From the NCBI GenBank assembly GCA_964576515.1, contig CAZNUW010000009.1, forward strand, positions 1 through 64,000: a stretch of 64,000 nucleotides of DNA. The letters run 5' to 3'. The translations under genes and the position numbers were made by a program. The notes below the pieces were generated by a model. It saw nothing but the letters and a program-made list of their open reading frames with translations, ran no database searches and was not told where the DNA came from. Below, in pieces: positions 16,846 to 27,474 of the stretch (positions within the stretch are counted from its first letter, which is position 1; every line of letters begins with the position of its first letter). Source of the stretch: SHVO01 sp964576515. GTDB lineage: Bacteria > Pseudomonadota > Alphaproteobacteria > Rhodospirillales > Rhodospirillaceae.

Positions 16846-17862
16846 TTACGGCCCCTTGTTGCGCTTGGTCAACCGCGATACCGCTGCCGTTTCGCGCCAA
16901 AATTGACGAATTGGCTTCGCCGGCGACCCCATAACGACTTCCCCGCGGCCCACATTGCGCATAAGTCCCGATTGCGCGGCAACTTGCGCACCGTCAGCGA
17001 TTTCAAGGTGATCCGCGAGCCCGACCTGGCCGCCCAGCACAACCCCATCCCCAAGCGTGCAACTCCCGGAAATTCCGACCTGGGCGACAATGATGCAGCT
17101 TCGCCCGATGACAACATTGTGTCCGATCTGGACAAGGTTATCGATTTTTGTCCCCGCGCCGATCACGGTGTCCCCCAGCGCGCCGCGGTCGATGGTGGTA
17201 TTCGCACCGATTTCGACATCGTCGTGAATCATCACGCGGCCGAGCTGCGGCACTTTCTTCAAGCCCGAGGGCGTAGGCACGAATCCGAAACCGTCCTGGC
17301 CGATCCGCACCCCTGGATGAATGATCGCGCGCGCGCCGACGATGGCGAAAAAAATCGTCACGTTGGCGCCGATGACGCTGCTCGTCCCGATCTCGACGCC
17401 CGGCCCTATGACCGTATTCGCGCCAATCGTGACGCCGTCGCCGATCACCGCCTTCGCACCGATCACAACACCGGGAGCAAGACGAACGTCTTGCCCGATG
17501 ACCGCATCGCGCGCGATCGCTTCAGTGGCCTGCAAGGGTGCGCGATCGGGATAGAAGAGACTGGCGATCGCCGCGAAGGTCGCGCGCGGATCGGCCGAGA
17601 TAAGTATGGCGCAACCGCCTGGGACATCTTTCGCCAGGGCTTCGGTCGTGATGCAGGCTCCGCAACCGCTCGCCTGAAGCGCCGGAAGAAGGGCCGCTTC
17701 GGCGACATACACGATGTCGCCCTTCCCGGCCGTGTCGATCTGGCCGATGTCGGAAATAAGAAGCCCGGCCTCGGCCCCTGGGGCCGGCCGGGTTCCGGTC
17801 ATCGCCGCGAGGTCTGCGAGAGAGCGCGGACCTTCGCGACGATGGAACCGTGGATCAGGCAT
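16846..17862 (-). CDS. lpxD: UDP-3-O-acylglucosamine N-acyltransferase
   Basis: Adds the second 3-hydroxyacyl chain, at N-2, in lipid A synthesis. The 338 residues have an N-terminal uridine-binding domain (to about 100, including YVAEAALLPAL), then many hexapeptide repeats (VIGQDVRLAPGVVIGAKAVIGDG) and the HPGVRIGQDGFGFVPT catalytic region, with a C-terminal helix. It lies 14 bases downstream of the Skp-like gene. Confidence 0.96.
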   Translation of the reverse strand: MPDPRFHRREGPRSLADLAAMTGTRPAPGAEAGLLISDIGQIDTAGKGDIVYVAEAALLPALQASGCGACITTEALAKDVPGGCAILISADPRATFAAIASLFYPDRAPLQATEAIARDAVIGQDVRLAPGVVIGAKAVIGDGVTIGANTVIGPGVEIGTSSVIGANVTIFFAIVGARAIIHPGVRIGQDGFGFVPTPSGLKKVPQLGRVMIHDDVEIGANTTIDRGALGDTVIGAGTKIDNLVQIGHNVVIGRSCIIVAQVGISGSCTLGDGVVLGGQVGLADHLEIADGAQVAAQSGLMRNVGRGEVVMGSPAKPIRQFWRETAAVSRLTKRNKGP

Positions 17863-17876
17863 TCGCCCGGATCTTC

Positions 17877-18518
17877 TTACTTTGCTTTTGCGGCCGGGGC
17901 GGCCGGAGCGGCAGCTGCGCCCGGAGCGGCCGGCGCTTGCAGCGTGGCCGGATCCTGGAACTTCACCGAGGCCAGGCGCTGGTTCAGACGCTCGAGAACC
18001 GGCTGGGTGATGTCCATGCTCGGATCGAAGAACAGGAGCTGATTGTGCGCGGCAACGGCGGTGATGCCCTGCTGCTTCGCGATTTCCTGCGAAACGCTGA
18101 TGATCGTGTTGCCGATTTCCTGCATCGCCTGCTGAGCCGAGAAGTCGAGGCGTTCTTGCTTGTCGCGCACCTGGTTCTGGAACTCGGCGAGCTTCTGCTG
18201 GAAGGCCTGCGCGCGCTCCGCGAACACTTCCGGCGCCATCACGCTGCGCTGTGTGGAAAGTTCCTGATCTTCAGCGCGGAGCTTGGCTTCTTCGGTTTTG
18301 ATCTGCGACTGATAGGTCTGCGCGTACTTCTCGCGCTCGAGGCGGACGCCCTTCGCGGCCAGGCTGTCTTGAAGGATGCGGTCCGTATTCACAACGCCGA
18401 ACACGGCGCTGGTGCGCTGCTGAGCCTGCGCAGCGGTGACGCCGCTGATCGCGGCGACCCCGACGACGGCAGCCATCAGAAACGAACGACGCACGGTAGT
18501 GTAAAGTGTGGTTGTCAT
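17877..18518 (-). CDS. skp: Skp/OmpH-family periplasmic chaperone
   Basis: Skp-type trimers hold unfolded outer membrane proteins on the way to BamA. The 213-residue product has a signal peptide (cleavage likely after AAQA, near residue 32), a region starting VFGVVNTDRILQDSLAAKG, a long charged coiled-coil (about 60-140) and an Ala/Pro-rich tail from about 190. It sits between bamA and lpxD, as in most Proteobacteria. The poly-Ala/Pro tail is longer than in E. coli Skp. Confidence 0.9.
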   Translation of the reverse strand: MTTTLYTTVRRSFLMAAVVGVAAISGVTAAQAQQRTSAVFGVVNTDRILQDSLAAKGVRLEREKYAQTYQSQIKTEEAKLRAEDQELSTQRSVMAPEVFAERAQAFQQKLAEFQNQVRDKQERLDFSAQQAMQEIGNTIISVSQEIAKQQGITAVAAHNQLLFFDPSMDITQPVLERLNQRLASVKFQDPATLQAPAAPGAAAAPAAPAAKAK

Positions 18519-18541
18519 TGCTTGAGCCTTTTTCGAAGCGA

Positions 18542-20908
18542 TTAGTAGCGTTGACCGAAATTGATACGGAAGCGTGACCTTTGGTCGAAAGGCTGCGCGT
18601 TAAAGATGAACGGCGCGTAGTCGACCGTGATGACGCCGACAGGCGACGTCCACTCGACCCCAATGCCCGCCGATCCCCTGACTTTCTGCGAATCCAGGAT
18701 CGTAATGCCGGTACGCCGCTTCAAATCCTTGGGCGGACCAATAACACCCCAATCGTTGAAGAGATAGGTCTTAAGGCCGCTTTCTTTGGGCAAGCCGGGC
18801 ACCCGGAGTTGGAACGACGCGGTGGCCATCCAATCGCCGCCGACGGCGTCGAAAGTTGTGGCGTCACGCGGGCTCGCGCCGAAGTCCTTGAAGCCGCGAA
18901 GGCTGGTGCCACCCATTTGAGAACGTTGATAAATTTTCACTTCCTGGCCCAGGCCGACGATATAGGTGCCGCTCGCCGCCGCCGAGAAGATCCAACCTTC
19001 CAAAGGCTGCAGGTAGAAGGCGCCGCCGGCGCCGCCGCGGACGTAACGTTCGCTGCCGCCGAGACCGGCGAGATCGGTCGACAAGGTCAGGTAGTAGCCG
19101 CTGGTCGGATCAATGATGTTGTTGCGGCGGTCGTAGGCGATGACCTGGCTGACCTGCGACGTGACAGCACTGCCCGCCTGCTCGCGGACGAACTGCGACG
19201 AGAAACTGGTCAGGCCCGTCAGCTTCGTCACGAAGAGCTGATAGTTGAACCGCTGGAACAGATATTCATTGTAGTTGAAGCCGAGGCGCGCCGTGCCGCC
19301 GTAGGTGTTCGAGGTGAACCCTGACTCCGATTGATAGTCGGTCTGGCTGGCCAGAAGATCGAACCCGGCGACCAGACGGCGATTCAGGAAGTAAGGCTCG
19401 GTGAAGCTTAAGTTCACCTGCATCTGCTGCTGCGCCAAACTGAAGTTCGCGCGCAAGTCCTGGCCCTTCCCGAGCAAGTTACGCTCGCGCACGCCAACGT
19501 CGAACAACGCACCCGAGGCGCTCGAATAGCCGATGCCGAAGCTCAACTCGCCGGTCGGCTGTTCTTCGACGGTCGCGGTGATGATCGTACGGTCCGGATA
19601 AACGTCGGACGGCGCATTGTCGATCTTGACCGTCTCTTGCTTGAAGAAGCCCAGGTTTTCGAGACGCTCGCGCGAACGGCGCACACGGGCGGTATTGAAA
19701 GCGTCGCCCTCCACCAGAAGGATTTCACGGCGGATGACGCGGTCGAGCGTACGGACGTTGCCCTTCACGTCGACGCGTTCGATGAACACGCGCGGACCTT
19801 CCTGAACGCGGAACGTCAGGTCGATCGTCTGGTTGGTTTCGTCGCGGCGGACTTGCGGGTTGATGTCGACGAACGCGTAGCCGGCCGTACCGGCCGCGTC
19901 GGTGATGGCGTCGATCGTATCTTCGATCGCCTTGCCGTTGAACCAATCGCCTTCCTGCGGAATGATCGCGTCTTCCAGCACGTCGCGCGGAAGATCCTTC
20001 ACGTTCACTTCCAAGTCGACCTTGTTCAACCGGTAGCGCGGACCTTCTTTCACGGTGAAGGTCATGTAGAAGTTCTCGCGGTTCGGTGCGAGTTCGGCCA
20101 CCGCCGAAACCACTTCAAAGTCCGCGTAGCCTTCCTGCACGTAGTGACGGCGCAGCAATTCGCGGTCGAAATTCATACGATCCGGATCGTAGGTGTCGTT
20201 CGATGTCAGGAAACGCCACCAACGTTCTTCGCGCGTCAGCACGACGCCGCGCAGGTCGTCGTCGTCGAACGCCTCGTTGCCGACGAAGTTGATGGTGCGT
20301 ACGTAGGTCGGGCTGCCTTCGCTGACTTCAAACACGACGTCGACGCGGTTTTGCGGCAGCTCGATCACCTTCGGATCGACGCGCGCCGCGAAACGGCCCT
20401 TGCGGCGATAGAGTTCGAGGATTTTCTCGACGTCCTGCTGCACTTTCGAGCGCGTATAGACGACGCGCGGGCGAAGCTGCATTTCCTTCGTCAGGTCGTC
20501 GTCCTTGATCTTGTCGTTACCTTCGAGCGAGATGCGGTTGATGATCGGGTTTTCCACCACGCGGATCACCAGCAAATTTTCCTGGCGCGTGATGCTCACG
20601 TCGGCGAACAGGCCGGTGCCGAAGAGGTTCTTGAGCGACTGATCGATGCGCGCGGGGTCGAACGGGTCGCCTTCGCGCACGGTCACGTAGGTGCGTACGG
20701 TCGCCGGCTCAATACGCTGGCTTCCCTGCACCGCGATGCCTTGGATGAGATCCGTCTCGCTCTGCGCGCGAACTTCATGGGCCGGAAGCGTGACGACGGC
20801 GCCGCCCGACAACAATGCGAGCATGGCGCCCGCGCGAAGGGCCGACAGCGGCAATTCCCGCCACCCGCGCCGCTTGCCGCGCCAAACCGTTCCAGACGCT
20901 TCAGTCAT
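18542..20908 (-). CDS. bamA: Outer membrane protein assembly factor BamA
   Basis: The core insertase for outer membrane beta-barrels. The 788 residues comprise a signal segment (ALLSGGAVVTLPAHEVRA), five POTRA domains (QGIAVQGSQRIEPATVRTYV onward to about 430) and a 16-strand barrel with the conserved SGALFDVGVRERNLLGKG and GGTSLRGF (the RGF lid motif). It ends in FRINFGQRY with the usual aromatic terminus. It is flanked by rseP and skp. The N-terminus could begin slightly later, since there are about 20 residues ahead of the signal core. Confidence 0.97.
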   Translation of the reverse strand: MTEASGTVWRGKRRGWRELPLSALRAGAMLALLSGGAVVTLPAHEVRAQSETDLIQGIAVQGSQRIEPATVRTYVTVREGDPFDPARIDQSLKNLFGTGLFADVSITRQENLLVIRVVENPIINRISLEGNDKIKDDDLTKEMQLRPRVVYTRSKVQQDVEKILELYRRKGRFAARVDPKVIELPQNRVDVVFEVSEGSPTYVRTINFVGNEAFDDDDLRGVVLTREERWWRFLTSNDTYDPDRMNFDRELLRRHYVQEGYADFEVVSAVAELAPNRENFYMTFTVKEGPRYRLNKVDLEVNVKDLPRDVLEDAIIPQEGDWFNGKAIEDTIDAITDAAGTAGYAFVDINPQVRRDETNQTIDLTFRVQEGPRVFIERVDVKGNVRTLDRVIRREILLVEGDAFNTARVRRSRERLENLGFFKQETVKIDNAPSDVYPDRTIITATVEEQPTGELSFGIGYSSASGALFDVGVRERNLLGKGQDLRANFSLAQQQMQVNLSFTEPYFLNRRLVAGFDLLASQTDYQSESGFTSNTYGGTARLGFNYNEYLFQRFNYQLFVTKLTGLTSFSSQFVREQAGSAVTSQVSQVIAYDRRNNIIDPTSGYYLTLSTDLAGLGGSERYVRGGAGGAFYLQPLEGWIFSAAASGTYIVGLGQEVKIYQRSQMGGTSLRGFKDFGASPRDATTFDAVGGDWMATASFQLRVPGLPKESGLKTYLFNDWGVIGPPKDLKRRTGITILDSQKVRGSAGIGVEWTSPVGVITVDYAPFIFNAQPFDQRSRFRINFGQRY

Positions 20909-20973
20909 CGAAATCTTCCCAGCTTAATCGTACCGCGCGCACTCAAGCGGGCGGGTTGCCCCTGCAATTTTCT

Positions 20974-22119
20974 TTATGTGCGGATCAAATGGACGATGTC
21001 GTTCCAGGTCACGAACAGCATCAGCGTCAGAACAAGCGCCAATCCCACACGCAGACCCCATTCCTGGACCTGTTCCGACAGCGGTCGTCCGCGCACGGCC
21101 TCGATGGCGTAAAACATGAGGTGTCCGCCGTCAAGGAGCGGGACCGGGAAAAGGTTCACAACCCCCAGATTAATCGACAGAATCGCCATGAAAAGAATGA
21201 AACCTAAAGCCCCGGTTTTCGCCGCCTCCCCCGAAATTTGCGCAATCCGGATCGGGCCGCCCAGGTCCTCGGTTCCGCGGTCGCCGCGGATCATCTGGCC
21301 GACGGCGACAAAGGTCGTCCGGATGACGTCATAGGTCTGATAGACCGCCGTCCCGGCCGCCGCGACCGGGTTCAGCTTCACGACGGCCATATGTTCGCGC
21401 GACGCCTGGATGCCGAGCATCAGGCGCCGGGTCACATTGCCTTCCTCGTCCTTGTCCTCGCGCAGCGTCGGGGTGACGGTAATGACCTGATCGGGCGCGC
21501 CGTCGCGGGTGATGCCCAAGTCCATCGGGGCGCCGTTGGCCAGAAGGACGATCGTCTGAATGTCCTCGAACCGCTCGACGGGTTTGCCGTCGATGGTCAC
21601 GATCCGGTCGCCGGGTTCGACGCCGGCCAGATCCGCCGCGCCGCCCTCGACCACGCCGCCGATCACCGGTTCGGTCACCGGACGTCCGCCGATGGAGAAC
21701 GTGGCCCAGAACACCAGAATCGCAAACAGGAGGTTCACGGCCGGACCGGCGAATACGATGGCGGCGCGCTGGCCCAAGGTCTTGTAGCGGAACGAGACGG
21801 CCTTTTCCTCAGGGGTCAGTTCGCGCGGGACTTCGGTCGTCTTGCCGCCCTCGACCACCTGCATGGTCTCGCCTTCGCCGAACATCTTCACGTAGCCGCC
21901 GAGCGGGATCAGCGAGAACTTCCAGCGGGTGCCGTGTTTGTCGGTACGGCCGAAGAGCTCCGGGCCGAAGCCGATGGAGAAGGCCTCGCAGCGCACGCCG
22001 CACCGGCGGGCGACAAAGAAGTGGCCGAACTCGTGGACGAACACCACGACGGAAAGCGCCAGGAAGAAACTAACGAGGGTGAACGGAACGCCGAAAAGCT
22101 GTTCAAGCACGCTGTGCAT
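20974..22119 (-). CDS. rseP: RseP-type site-2 protease
   Basis: An intramembrane zinc protease that cleaves anti-sigma factors and signal peptide remnants. The 381 residues show the zinc motif HEFGH (29-33) in the first membrane helix, a periplasmic PDZ domain near 110-200 (GVVEGGAADLAGVEPGDRIV), and the third zinc ligand in NLFPVPLLDGGHL near the C-terminus. Only one PDZ is evident, against two in E. coli RseP, as is common in Alphaproteobacteria. Confidence 0.95.
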   Translation of the reverse strand: MHSVLEQLFGVPFTLVSFFLALSVVVFVHEFGHFFVARRCGVRCEAFSIGFGPELFGRTDKHGTRWKFSLIPLGGYVKMFGEGETMQVVEGGKTTEVPRELTPEEKAVSFRYKTLGQRAAIVFAGPAVNLLFAILVFWATFSIGGRPVTEPVIGGVVEGGAADLAGVEPGDRIVTIDGKPVERFEDIQTIVLLANGAPMDLGITRDGAPDQVITVTPTLREDKDEEGNVTRRLMLGIQASREHMAVVKLNPVAAAGTAVYQTYDVIRTTFVAVGQMIRGDRGTEDLGGPIRIAQISGEAAKTGALGFILFMAILSINLGVVNLFPVPLLDGGHLMFYAIEAVRGRPLSEQVQEWGLRVGLALVLTLMLFVTWNDIVHLIRT

Positions 22120-22165
22120 CTCCTAAGGCCGCACGTTTCCCTGCGGCGGTACGTCGTCCGGCGGC

Positions 22166-23347
22166 CTACTCCGCGGCCGCGCTGAGGTTACTCGCCGCCC
22201 GCGCCACGCGGCGCGCTTCCCCGTCGATCGCCATCACGTCTTCAAGGCTGTTGAGCGGTTGGGAAGCCACCCGGTCCATGGCGTGCTCGACAATTGCGGC
22301 GATATCAAGGAAACCCACGTCGCCCGCAAGAAACCGAGCCACCGCGACTTCATTGGCGGCATTCAGAATTGTAGGGGCGCTGCCCCCGGACTGCAACGCG
22401 CGCCGAGCCAGACGTAGGGCCGGAAACCGGACCTCGTCAGGCTGTTCAAAGGTCAGGGAGCCGAACTGGCCGAGGTTCAATCGCGTGGTTGGTGCATCGA
22501 TGCGGTTTGGCCACCCCAGGGCGTAGGCGATGGGGGTGCGCATGTCGGGCGTGCCAAGTTGCGCCAGCACCGAGCCGTCGCAATACTCCACCATGCTATG
22601 GATCACCGACTGGGGGTGAACCAGGACATCGATCTGATCGCTGGGCAGGTTGAACAGGTGATGAGCCTCGATGACCTCCAGCCCCTTGTTCATCATGGTC
22701 GCGGAATCCACCGAGATTTTCGCGCCCATGGACCAATTGGGGTGGGCGACGGCCTGCTTCGGGGTCGCCTCGCGCATTTCGGGCGTGGACCAAGTCCGGA
22801 ACGGACCGCCGGAGGCCGTCAGGATGATTTTCCGGATGTGGCGCTTCTGGTCGAAGTCGAAGACCTGGAAGATGGCGTTGTGTTCGGAGTCCACAGGCAG
22901 GAGCGTCGCCTTATGCCGAGCGACGGCGTCCGTGAACACCGTCCCGGCGCTGACCAGGCATTCTTTATTGGCGAGCGCGATGACCGCGCCTCGAGCGACG
23001 GCCGTCAGGGTCGGCTTGAGACCGGCGGCGCCGACGATGGCGGCCATGACCCAGTCGGATGGAACGGCGGCGGCCTCGCAGACGCCCTCCGGACCGGCCG
23101 CCACATGGACCGACGTCCCGGCCAGGGCCGCCTTGAGATCGGGGTAGCAGGACGGATCGGCGACGGCCACGACGGCCGGCTTCAGGCGCTTGGCCTGGTC
23201 GGCGAGCTTCGCCCAATTCCCATTCGCCGTCAGCGCCGCGACCTCGTAGGCGTCCGGGTTGCGTTCAATAAGATCGATGGTGCTGTCGCCGATGGAGCCG
23301 GTCGATCCGAGGATCGTCACGCGGCGGCGCTCGGTCCTCTGATTCAT
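22166..23347 (-). CDS. dxr: 1-deoxy-D-xylulose-5-phosphate reductoisomerase
   Basis: Converts DXP to MEP, the committed step of the non-mevalonate isoprenoid pathway. The 393-residue protein has the NADPH motif VTILGSTGSIGDSTIDLI, then LVSAGTVFTDA, PVDSEHNAIFQ, LTASGGPF and HPNWSMGAKISVDSATMMNKGLE. The start used has GGTGA five bases upstream, leaves 5 bases after the cdsA stop and gives the normal family length. Another ATG 12 bases earlier overlaps cdsA and is also possible. Confidence 0.96.
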   Translation of the reverse strand: MNQRTERRRVTILGSTGSIGDSTIDLIERNPDAYEVAALTANGNWAKLADQAKRLKPAVVAVADPSCYPDLKAALAGTSVHVAAGPEGVCEAAAVPSDWVMAAIVGAAGLKPTLTAVARGAVIALANKECLVSAGTVFTDAVARHKATLLPVDSEHNAIFQVFDFDQKRHIRKIILTASGGPFRTWSTPEMREATPKQAVAHPNWSMGAKISVDSATMMNKGLEVIEAHHLFNLPSDQIDVLVHPQSVIHSMVEYCDGSVLAQLGTPDMRTPIAYALGWPNRIDAPTTRLNLGQFGSLTFEQPDEVRFPALRLARRALQSGGSAPTILNAANEVAVARFLAGDVGFLDIAAIVEHAMDRVASQPLNSLEDVMAIDGEARRVARAASNLSAAAE

Positions 23348-23352
23348 TCCCG

Positions 23353-24171
23353 TCACCATGCTTGAACACCGCCGCCGAGAATAACGCAAAACACCGCGGC
23401 GATTGGGGCGGCGGCCCACAATCCGTCGAAGCGATCCATAAAGCCGCCATGGCCCGGGATCAAGGCTCCGGAATCTTTAACGCCATACCGTCTTTTTATT
23501 GCAGATTCAAATAGATCACCGGCTTGGCTAATAATTGACATTAAGATAGAGACGCCGACATGCGCGACCTTAATCTCAAGATTGAAGGCCCACAAAAGGA
23601 GCGCCGAAAACACGACGGCGCACACAAGGCCGCCGACCGCGCCGGAGCGGGTCTTACCTGGGCTGATGGCCGGGGCCAGCTTGGGGCCGCCGACCGTCCG
23701 GCCAACCGCATAGGCGCCGATATCCGTCGCCCAGACCACCGCCAGGATCCAGAAGATCGAGAACGCGCCGCCGGCCACCTCGAACCCCATCGGTCCGACG
23801 AGATGGCGATCCAGACGCTCCCCCCCGCCGGCGGCCCAGATGTATGCCAGCGTCACGGCGGGCAGCACGGCATAGGACGGCGCGAGATAGACGGGATCGC
23901 CCCGCTTAAGGATCAGACCGAGCATCGACAGGGCGACGACGAGCATCGCCGCCGGAGCCGCGATCGGGATGAGCATCGCGCCCAAGAACCCCGCCGCCAC
24001 GAGCAACCGCCGGGCGCCGATCCCGAGCCCGCTATCCATCCGGACGAATTCCCAGGTGATGAGCGCGGTAATGAGGCCGATCAAGACGTGGAACTCGGGG
24101 TAGCCCCGCAGGATCAACCACAAAAACAGAGGCGCCAGAACAACGCCGGAAGCGATACGGGTCCAGAGCAC
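23353..24171 (-). CDS. cdsA: Phosphatidate cytidylyltransferase
   Basis: Makes CDP-diacylglycerol from phosphatidate and CTP, the branch point for all phospholipids. The 272-residue membrane protein has about seven hydrophobic helices and the family signature SAIKRRYGVKDSGALIPGHG with MDRFDG near the C-terminus. It lies between uppS and dxr in the standard order. Confidence 0.95.
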   Translation of the reverse strand: MLWTRIASGVVLAPLFLWLILRGYPEFHVLIGLITALITWEFVRMDSGLGIGARRLLVAAGFLGAMLIPIAAPAAMLVVALSMLGLILKRGDPVYLAPSYAVLPAVTLAYIWAAGGGERLDRHLVGPMGFEVAGGAFSIFWILAVVWATDIGAYAVGRTVGGPKLAPAISPGKTRSGAVGGLVCAVVFSALLLWAFNLEIKVAHVGVSILMSIISQAGDLFESAIKRRYGVKDSGALIPGHGGFMDRFDGLWAAAPIAAVFCVILGGGVQAW

Positions 24172-24183
24172 GAAGATCTTCCG

Positions 24184-24938
<755 letters not shown>

Positions 24939-24939
<1 letters not shown>

Positions 24940-25505
24940 CAGACCTGCGTGATTTCCTGCTCTTTCTGCTTCAACGCCTCGTCGACCTTGCCGACGTACT
25001 GGTCCGTCATCTTCTGGACTTCTTCGGCGTACTTCTTGTGCTCGTCCTGGGAAATGACGTGGTCTTTTTCCATCTTCTTCAGGACGTCGTTGCCGTCGCG
25101 GCGGACGTTGCGGATCGAGACGCGCGCGTTCTCGGCGTACTTATGCGCGATCTTGGTCAGTTCCGTGCGACGCTCGGAGGTGAGCGGCGGGATCGGCACG
25201 CGGATCAAGGTGCCGTCGGCCATCGGGTTCAGGCCGAGATTGGCTTCCCGGATGGCCTTTTCGACCGCCTTCGCGAGGCCCTTGTCCCACACGGAGACCG
25301 ACAGGAGCCGGGGCTCAGGAACGGAAACACTGGCCACCTGATTGAGCGGCGTGCGGGCGCCGTAGGCCTCCACGACGACCGGATCGAGAAGCGCGGCGGT
25401 GGCGCGGCCGGTCCGAAGTCCGGAGAATTCCTTCTTGGCGTGATCGACGCTGACTTCCATCTTGTGCTGGAGGTCTTTTTTCAGTGTTTGGTAGTTCTGA
25501 CTCAT
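24939..25505 (-). CDS. frr: Ribosome recycling factor
   Basis: Splits post-termination ribosomes together with EF-G. The 188 residues match the family: SGLRTGRATAALLDPVVVEAYG, PLNQVASVSVPEPR, IRVPIPPLTSERR, RVSIRNVRRDGND. A longer frame of 24 further residues was rejected because it reads into pyrH and lacks family resemblance. The gene overlaps uppS by one base. Confidence 0.97.
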
Positions 25506-25527
25506 ATCCCTCACCCTCGTCCGCGAA

Positions 25528-26247
25528 TTAAGCCGCCGCGATAACCGTGAAGCGGCCGCGGCCCTCGAGCACCTCAAGGGTCGCGTTTTCCTCGTGCATG
25601 TCGAAAACGACGATCGGCAAACGATTTTCGCGGGCTAGCGCGATGGCGGCGGTGTCCATCACCCGCAAATCGTCGGCGATCACTTTGTCAAAAGTCAGGC
25701 GATCATAACGCTTGGCGTCCGAATGTTTCTTGGGATCCTTGTCATAGACCCCATCCACCTGGGTCGCCTTCAGAAGCGCATCGCAATTCATTTCCACAGC
25801 GCGCAACGCGGCGGCGGTATCGGTGGTGAAGAACGGGTTGCCGGTGCCGGCGGCGAAAATCACGACCCGGTTTTTTTCCATATGCCGGACGGCGCGGCGG
25901 CGCACGTAGGACTCGCACACCTGAGCCATCGCGATGGCCGACTGGACGCGGGTCGGCACGCCGATGGACTCAAGGGCGTTCTGGACGGCGAGCGCGTTGA
26001 TGACGGTCGCGAGCATGCCCATGTAGTCGGCGCTGGCGCGGTCCATGCCCTGCGCCGCGCCGGAAATACCGCGGAAGATGTTGCCGCCGCCGATGACCAG
26101 GCAGACCTCGCGCCCGGTGGAGGTGACGTTCTTGATGTCGCGGGCCAGCTTGGCGACCGTTTCGTTATGCAGACCGTACTCGCCGGAGCCCATCAGGCCC
26201 TCGCCGGAGACTTTGAGCAGAATGCGCTTGTACGGCAGCGGAGCCAT
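25528..26247 (-). CDS. pyrH: Uridylate kinase
   Basis: Phosphorylates UMP to UDP. The bacterial enzyme is a hexameric amino acid kinase-fold protein controlled by GTP and UTP. The 239 residues begin YKRILLKVSGEGLMG and show VIGGGNIFRG, DYMGMLATVINALA, FAAGTGNPFFTTDTAAALRA and KATQVDGVYDKDPK. It starts a new transcription unit, since a terminator lies between tsf and this gene. Confidence 0.97.
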   Translation of the reverse strand: MAPLPYKRILLKVSGEGLMGSGEYGLHNETVAKLARDIKNVTSTGREVCLVIGGGNIFRGISGAAQGMDRASADYMGMLATVINALAVQNALESIGVPTRVQSAIAMAQVCESYVRRRAVRHMEKNRVVIFAAGTGNPFFTTDTAAALRAVEMNCDALLKATQVDGVYDKDPKKHSDAKRYDRLTFDKVIADDLRVMDTAAIALARENRLPIVVFDMHEENATLEVLEGRGRFTVIAAA

Positions 26248-26319
26248 TCCTCACCTTCGCGACTAATTATTGGCCCGCGGGGAACGGGCGGCGCCTCGGA
26301 CAGGCACCCTAAACCTATG

Positions 26320-26350
26320 AAAAAGGGACGGTTTTGCCGTCCCTTCGGAA
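26320..26350 (-). terminator. Intrinsic terminator after tsf
   Basis: AAGGGACGG (26323-26331) and CCGTCCCTT (26337-26345) form a perfect 9-bp stem with a 5-base loop. On the minus strand the stem is followed by a run of five T. It should end the rpsB-tsf transcript. Confidence 0.88.
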
Positions 26351-26418
26351 GGGGTTCCGCGAGGCGGGCTCATAATACCCGAAAGCCCGCCCGCGGAAAC
26401 CGGTAGTTGGTGGCCGGA

Positions 26419-27348
26419 TTAGCGGGTTCCGGCGACGGCGGCGACTTCGGCGGCGAAGTCCTGCTCCGCCTTCTGGATGCCTTCGCCCAGGCCGTAGCGG
26501 ATGAAGCCCGCGAGCTTCACCGGCGTGCCCAGGTCCTTGGCCAGCTTTTCGACCACGGCGCCGACCTTCATCTTGTCGTCCATGATGTAGGCCTGCTCGA
26601 GCAGCACCACTTCCTCGTAGTACTTGCGCACGCGGCCGACGAGCATCTTCTCGACGATATCGGCTGGTTTGCCGGACGCCATCGCCTGTTCGCGGTAGAT
26701 CGCCTTCTCGCGTTCGAGCACGGCCGGATCGACCGAGTCCGTATCAAGGGCTTGCGGGTTCGTCGCCGCGATGTGCATGGCGATCTGCTTGCCGAGTTCG
26801 GCCAGCTTCGTCTTGTCGCCGGTCGACTCAAGGGCGACGAGCACGCCGATCTTGCCCAAGCCCGGACGGATCGCGGTGTGGATGTAGGACGTCACCACGC
26901 CGTCGGACACGGCGATGGCGGCCGCGCGGCGGATGGCCATGTTCTCGCCGATGGTGGCGATGAGGTGCGTGAGCTGCTCGGCGACCGTGCGGCTTTCGCC
27001 CGGGTGCGGCTTGCCCTTCAGCGCTTCCAGATCGCCCTTCACTTCGAGCGCGATCTTGGAGGCGGTTTCGACGAAGTCCTGGAACAGGACGTTGCGCGCG
27101 ACGAAGTCGGTCTCGGCGTTGATTTCGATGGCGGCGCCCGCGTTGCCGGCGGTCGCGACGCCGACGAGGCCTTCGGCGGCCACGCGGCTGGACTTCTTCG
27201 CGGCCTGCGACAGGCCCTTCTTGCGGAGCCAATCGATGGCGGCTTCCATATCGCCGCCGGTTTCATTCAGGGCGGTCTTGCAGTCCATCATGCCCGCGCC
27301 GGTCTTTTCACGCAGGTCTTTCACGAGTTGGGCGGTAATAGCAGCCAT
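26419..27348 (-). CDS. tsf: Elongation factor Ts
   Basis: The guanine-nucleotide exchange factor for EF-Tu. The 309 residues have the N-terminal UBA-like module (ITAQLVKDLREKTGAGMMDCKTAL), the core with EINAETDFVARNVLFQDFV, which contains the TDFV contact to EF-Tu, and the C-terminal FIRYGLGEGI motif. It is downstream of rpsB across a large hairpin. Confidence 0.97.
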   Translation of the reverse strand: MAAITAQLVKDLREKTGAGMMDCKTALNETGGDMEAAIDWLRKKGLSQAAKKSSRVAAEGLVGVATAGNAGAAIEINAETDFVARNVLFQDFVETASKIALEVKGDLEALKGKPHPGESRTVAEQLTHLIATIGENMAIRRAAAIAVSDGVVTSYIHTAIRPGLGKIGVLVALESTGDKTKLAELGKQIAMHIAATNPQALDTDSVDPAVLEREKAIYREQAMASGKPADIVEKMLVGRVRKYYEEVVLLEQAYIMDDKMKVGAVVEKLAKDLGTPVKLAGFIRYGLGEGIQKAEQDFAAEVAAVAGTR

Positions 27349-27414
27349 GGTCGTCCCTCGAAAACGTAGGTGGGGAATAGATAAGGTGCGGCCCGAAAAG
27401 CCGCAACTTCAAAG

Positions 27415-27458
27415 CCCGCGGAACGAAAACATATCCAATCGGCGTTTCGTTCCGCGGG
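27415..27458 (-). other. Long perfect hairpin in the rpsB-tsf gap
   Basis: CCCGCGGAACGAAA (27415-27428) and its exact inverse (27445-27458) make a 14-bp stem with a 16-base loop. It follows the rpsB stop by about 16 bases. No clean U-tract follows, so attenuation, RNA processing or 3'-end protection are as likely as full termination. A smaller GCGGC/GCCGC hairpin lies at about 27388-27404. Confidence 0.7.
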
Positions 27459-27474
27459 AAAGAAATGAGAAGCT

